Source: Dialister succinatiphilus YIT 11850
GTDB taxonomy: Bacteria > Bacillota > Negativicutes > Veillonellales > Dialisteraceae
DNA: 64,000 nucleotides
Reading direction: 5' to 3'
Assembly: GCF_000242435.1 (NCBI RefSeq)
Contig: NZ_JH591188.1
Span: forward strand, 418,488-482,487
Each line of letters starts with the position of its first letter. Position 1 is the stretch's first letter. The translations under genes were made by a program, and so were the position numbers. The notes beneath the pieces are model-generated. The model was not told where the DNA came from, did no database searches, and worked only from the letters and a program-made list of their open reading frames with translations. Of this stretch, positions 61,587-64,000 are shown piece after piece.

Positions 61587-62872
61587 TAATCGAAGAACTG
61601 GATGGACGCGTTCACCAGGTAAGCGGTGTCCAGAGTGCCTGCCGTTTCGTAGGAGGAATGCATGGCCAGCTGGGCAAGGCCGATGTCCACGGTGGGCATG
61701 GATACTTTGGTGTTGGAAATATTTCCCAGAGTGGAGCCGCCGGGGTTGTCGCTCCTGTTAGTGAAGGTCTGCACAGGAATGGAAAGGTCCCGGCACAGTT
61801 CCTTGAAGCGGGCAGCCGAAAGGCCGTCGGTGGCGTAGCGCTGCTGGGCATTGTACTTGATGACGATGCCGCCGTTGATGACAGGGCGGTTCACGGGGTC
61901 CGCATATTCCGGATGGTTGGGGTGGACGCTGTGGGCGTTGTCAGCGGAAATCATGAAGCTTCCTGCCGTCATGGCCATGGTTTCATCGTAGGAGAAGCCA
62001 AGGGAATAGGACAGCCTCTGGAGCACGGTGGCAAGGAAGGGGGAACCGGCGCCCTGGGCGGTGCCGCTTCCCACTTCTTCGTTATCAAAGAGGGCGTATA
62101 CAGATATATGTTTTTCTTTTTTGCCCCGCATGAATCCGCGGAAGGCTGCAAAGGCGCACTGCAGGTCATCCAGTTTCGGAGAGGAAATGAATTCCTTTTC
62201 TTCTCCCCAGATGGTGCCGGGTACCCGGCTGTAAAGGTAAAGGTCATGGGCCACAATATCTTCTGTCTTCACGTTGGCGGAAGCGGCAATGACGTCCATA
62301 AAGGAGGTCTTTTCCGTGGCAAGGCCGTAGAGGGGAAGAAGGTCCTTCTGTACATTCCAATCCTTCTTGTGGTTTACGTTCCGGTCCATGTGGATGGCTA
62401 CGGAAGGAATGACCAGCATGGTGCCGTCTACGGCTGCCAGCTTCTGGGCCAGATGGCCGTTCTCACGGACAATGAGCCGCCCCGCCACGGAAAGGGGCCG
62501 GTCCAGCCAGGTGGACATGATCATGCCGCCATAGCCTTCTACGTTCAGCTTCACGTAGGGACCTTCCTTAATTTCCGGATTTTCCTTGATTTTAAAGCAG
62601 GGGGAATCGGCATGGGAAGCCATGATATGGAAGGAGCGGGCTCCTTCTTCCGGTACCGTAAAGGCGATGAGGGCGCTGCCGTTTCTGGTGACCACATATT
62701 TCCCGCCTTTTTCAATGTGCCAGGGGTCCTCTTCCCGGATTTCCGTAAATCCGGAATAGAGGAGGGCTTCCTTCACTCCGTGCACTGCATGAAATACGGA
62801 GGGGGAGCGGGCGATAAAATGAATGAGGTTTTCACCTACTTCTACTGTTGTTTCCGGCTTTTCCGCATTCAT
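61586..62872 (-). CDS. M18 family aminopeptidase (aspartyl aminopeptidase-like)
   Basis: 428 residues. Metal ligands and motifs: IMASHADSPCFKIKENPEIK, KLNVEGYGGMIMSTWLDRPL, SPKLDDLQCAFAAFRGFM, ALFDNEEVGSGTAQGAGSPF, SADNAHSVHPNHPEYADP and a final MHSSYETAGTLD. These fit M18 (ApeB/DNPEP) tetrahedral aminopeptidases, which remove N-terminal acidic or neutral residues in the cytoplasm. The start overlaps the stop of the upstream secreted-protein gene by one base (TAATG), so both form an operon. Confidence 0.92.
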   Translation of the reverse strand: MNAEKPETTVEVGENLIHFIARSPSVFHAVHGVKEALLYSGFTEIREEDPWHIEKGGKYVVTRNGSALIAFTVPEEGARSFHIMASHADSPCFKIKENPEIKEGPYVKLNVEGYGGMIMSTWLDRPLSVAGRLIVRENGHLAQKLAAVDGTMLVIPSVAIHMDRNVNHKKDWNVQKDLLPLYGLATEKTSFMDVIAASANVKTEDIVAHDLYLYSRVPGTIWGEEKEFISSPKLDDLQCAFAAFRGFMRGKKEKHISVYALFDNEEVGSGTAQGAGSPFLATVLQRLSYSLGFSYDETMAMTAGSFMISADNAHSVHPNHPEYADPVNRPVINGGIVIKYNAQQRYATDGLSAARFKELCRDLSIPVQTFTNRSDNPGGSTLGNISNTKVSMPTVDIGLAQLAMHSSYETAGTLDTAYLVNASIQFFD

Positions 62873-63255
62873 TATTTCTTATGGTTCACCTTTCTCTGGT
62901 ATACGGCTTCTGCCATCTGGGCTCTTGCGCGGATGACAGGGTTATTGGTATTGATGGAGGTGGGGGTGAAATTGCTGGTATAGTGGAGGGTGTTCGTTTC
63001 CTTTTCCATTTCTACCACCTGAATGGTGCCGGCCGTGCGGTCATAGGCATAGGTGTAAGTGCAGGTGCCGCCGTCGATGGCTTCCACAGCTACGAAATGG
63101 AGGATTTCGTGGCCGTTGGTAGTGGTCTTGACTTTGGTTTCGTCCATGTCGATGGAAATGGTATCGTTATATTTCCAGTAATTTTCAGCAGAAACAGTCA
63201 TGGAGCCTGCAGCAATGGCAGCAGCCAGGCCCAGGGCAATCATCATTTTTTTCAT
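62872..63255 (-). CDS. Small secreted hypothetical protein
   Basis: 127 residues from ATG 63255; GTG/ATG choices four codons upstream lack a better site. Signal peptide KKMMIALGLAAAIAAGSMTV with cleavage near SAE. The mature protein (about 105 residues) is polar with a likely beta structure (TYTYAYDRTAGTIQVVEME) and a basic C-terminal end. Family not recognised. It is co-transcribed with the M18 gene; a TGTTATAAT extended -10 on the - strand (near 63313-63321) may drive both. Confidence 0.65.
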   Translation of the reverse strand: MKKMMIALGLAAAIAAGSMTVSAENYWKYNDTISIDMDETKVKTTTNGHEILHFVAVEAIDGGTCTYTYAYDRTAGTIQVVEMEKETNTLHYTSNFTPTSINTNNPVIRARAQMAEAVYQRKVNHKK

Positions 63256-63498
63256 AGGGCTACTCACTTTCCCGGGAAAAATCAGTTCCCGTTACCATAA
63301 TGAAATCTATATTATTATAACATATGAGAAGAAAAGACAAAAAGAGATTCAGGAAGCAGCAGGATTGTAACCGCTGCCTGCTGACGGTCTTTCGCGTATT
63401 CTCTGCATTTTCCATGAGGGGTTAAAGTTCTGCGCACAGGCTGCCTGCCAGATTCATAGCCCGAGGCAGCGCCGCCACCTGCTGGACCTTTCCCCTAT

Positions 63499-63506
63499 GC
63501 TATAAT
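63499..63506 (+). promoter_or_regulatory. Extended -10 promoter of truA
   Basis: TGCTATAAT (TATAAT at 63501-63506) with no convincing -35. The 63256-63498 stretch holds a CAGCAGG...CCTGCTG hairpin near 63355-63385 and no gene. Confidence 0.5.
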
Positions 63507-63537
63507 AGACAGTAAAGCAAAAAAAGGAGGGCCCATC

Positions 63538-64000
63538 ATGAATTACGGATTTATTGTTTCCTATGACGGAAGCCGCTATGAAGGCTGGCAGCGGCAGACG
63601 AGGACGAAGGACACGATCCAGGGGAAGCTGGAAGACACGCTGGAGAGGATTACCGGGGCCAAGGGGCAGGTGATCGGTGCCGGGCGGACCGATGCCGGTG
63701 TCCATGCCCTGGGGCAGTATGCCAATGTCCATCTGCAGGAGGAATATGACCTGAAAATGCTGCAGGATGCATGGAACCGGGCTCTGCCTGATGATATTTC
63801 CATTCATGGTCTTGCAATCAGGGATGAAAGATTCCACAGCCGCTTTTCGGCAGTGGAAAAACACTACCGCTACTGTATCCGGGTGGGGGCGGAGAAGAAT
63901 GTATTCCGCCGCCGCTATGTGTGGCAGCTGGGAGAAGCGCTGGATGTGGAGGCTATGAGGCGGGGCGCCGCATTTCTTACAGGAACCCATGACTTTACTT
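63538..64000 (+). CDS. truA: tRNA pseudouridine(38-40) synthase TruA, partial
   Basis: The first 154 codons are in the window; the gene runs off the end. VSYDGSRYEGWQRQTRTKDT and GAGRTDAGVHALGQYANVHL, the latter with the catalytic Asp, are TruA signatures; RFHSRFSAVEKHYRYCI follows. It isomerises uridines 38-40 in the tRNA anticodon arm. AAAGGAGG precedes the ATG. Confidence 0.93.
   Translation, partial: MNYGFIVSYDGSRYEGWQRQTRTKDTIQGKLEDTLERITGAKGQVIGAGRTDAGVHALGQYANVHLQEEYDLKMLQDAWNRALPDDISIHGLAIRDERFHSRFSAVEKHYRYCIRVGAEKNVFRRRYVWQLGEALDVEAMRRGAAFLTGTHDFT

Noticed and set aside
61658-62983. 441-codon ORF on the + strand
   Set aside because: Antisense to the M18 aminopeptidase gene; Gly/His-rich shadow.

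Overview
The window looks like a chromosomal segment of a diderm member of the Firmicutes (class Negativicutes, a Veillonellaceae-like bacterium such as Dialister or Megasphaera). Low-GC-Gram-positive traits (AddAB instead of RecBCD, a T-box, a tetrahydrofolate riboswitch, strong AGGAGG ribosome sites) occur beside outer-membrane traits (a small beta-barrel protein ending in Phe, filamentous-haemagglutinin/CdiA repeat remnants, an HlyD-type adaptor). The taxonomic call is inference from gene content; no rRNA gene is present and I recognised no tRNA gene.

Region 1-4.4 kb is AT-rich and unlike the rest. It is a decayed contact-dependent-inhibition (CDI)-like locus: pieces of FHA repeats, three toxin C-terminal remnants or orphans, and four small polytopic membrane proteins in the immunity position. 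Two toxin/immunity pairs are paralogous. This is the best candidate for an undescribed system here.

Region 4.5-8.5 kb is a tightly packed + operon (DUF2157 protein, GDYXXLXY protein, SixA-like phosphatase, ThiD, YfbR-like HD nucleotidase). It is followed by an orphan amino-acid-binding lipoprotein (8.8-9.6 kb), addB-addA on the - strand (10.2-18.0 kb), an MFS transporter, a 5'-truncated tatC joined to a fragment of another gene, and a Flp-type pilin-like gene. From 21 to 32 kb come a zinc-ribbon protein, an FNT channel, a LysR regulator, transaldolase, a MATE exporter, a UroD-family protein, an EamA exporter, an aminotransferase behind an apparent switching leader, and a PotE-type antiporter. 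From 32.6 to 43.5 kb lie greA-lysS, a riboswitch-folT unit, IMP dehydrogenase, TetR, a methionine T-box with metQ, and a MarR-HlyD-ABC2 permease cluster with matching operator palindromes. From 43.5 to 49.4 kb is an arginine operon (M20 amidohydrolase-argF-argC-argB-argD, - strand) with a perfect ARG box at its head. From 49.9 to 64 kb are a DEAD-box helicase, a glutaredoxin, a methyltransferase, NadE, an MBL hydrolase, TypA, a beta-barrel protein, two more pilin-like genes (one frameshifted), a nitrilase-family amidase, an M18 aminopeptidase and the start of truA.

Three families of dispersed non-coding sequence run through the window: (1) 14 long hairpins downstream of genes, most sharing one inner core palindrome; (2) mosaic blocks of short palindromes with a conserved linker, six large copies, two of them splitting the addB-addA and argC-argB gene pairs; (3) a small inverted-repeat element bounded by GGAAGCGCTGATT/AATCAGTGCTTCC, seen as a 159-bp copy, a 43-bp copy and a degenerate half copy.
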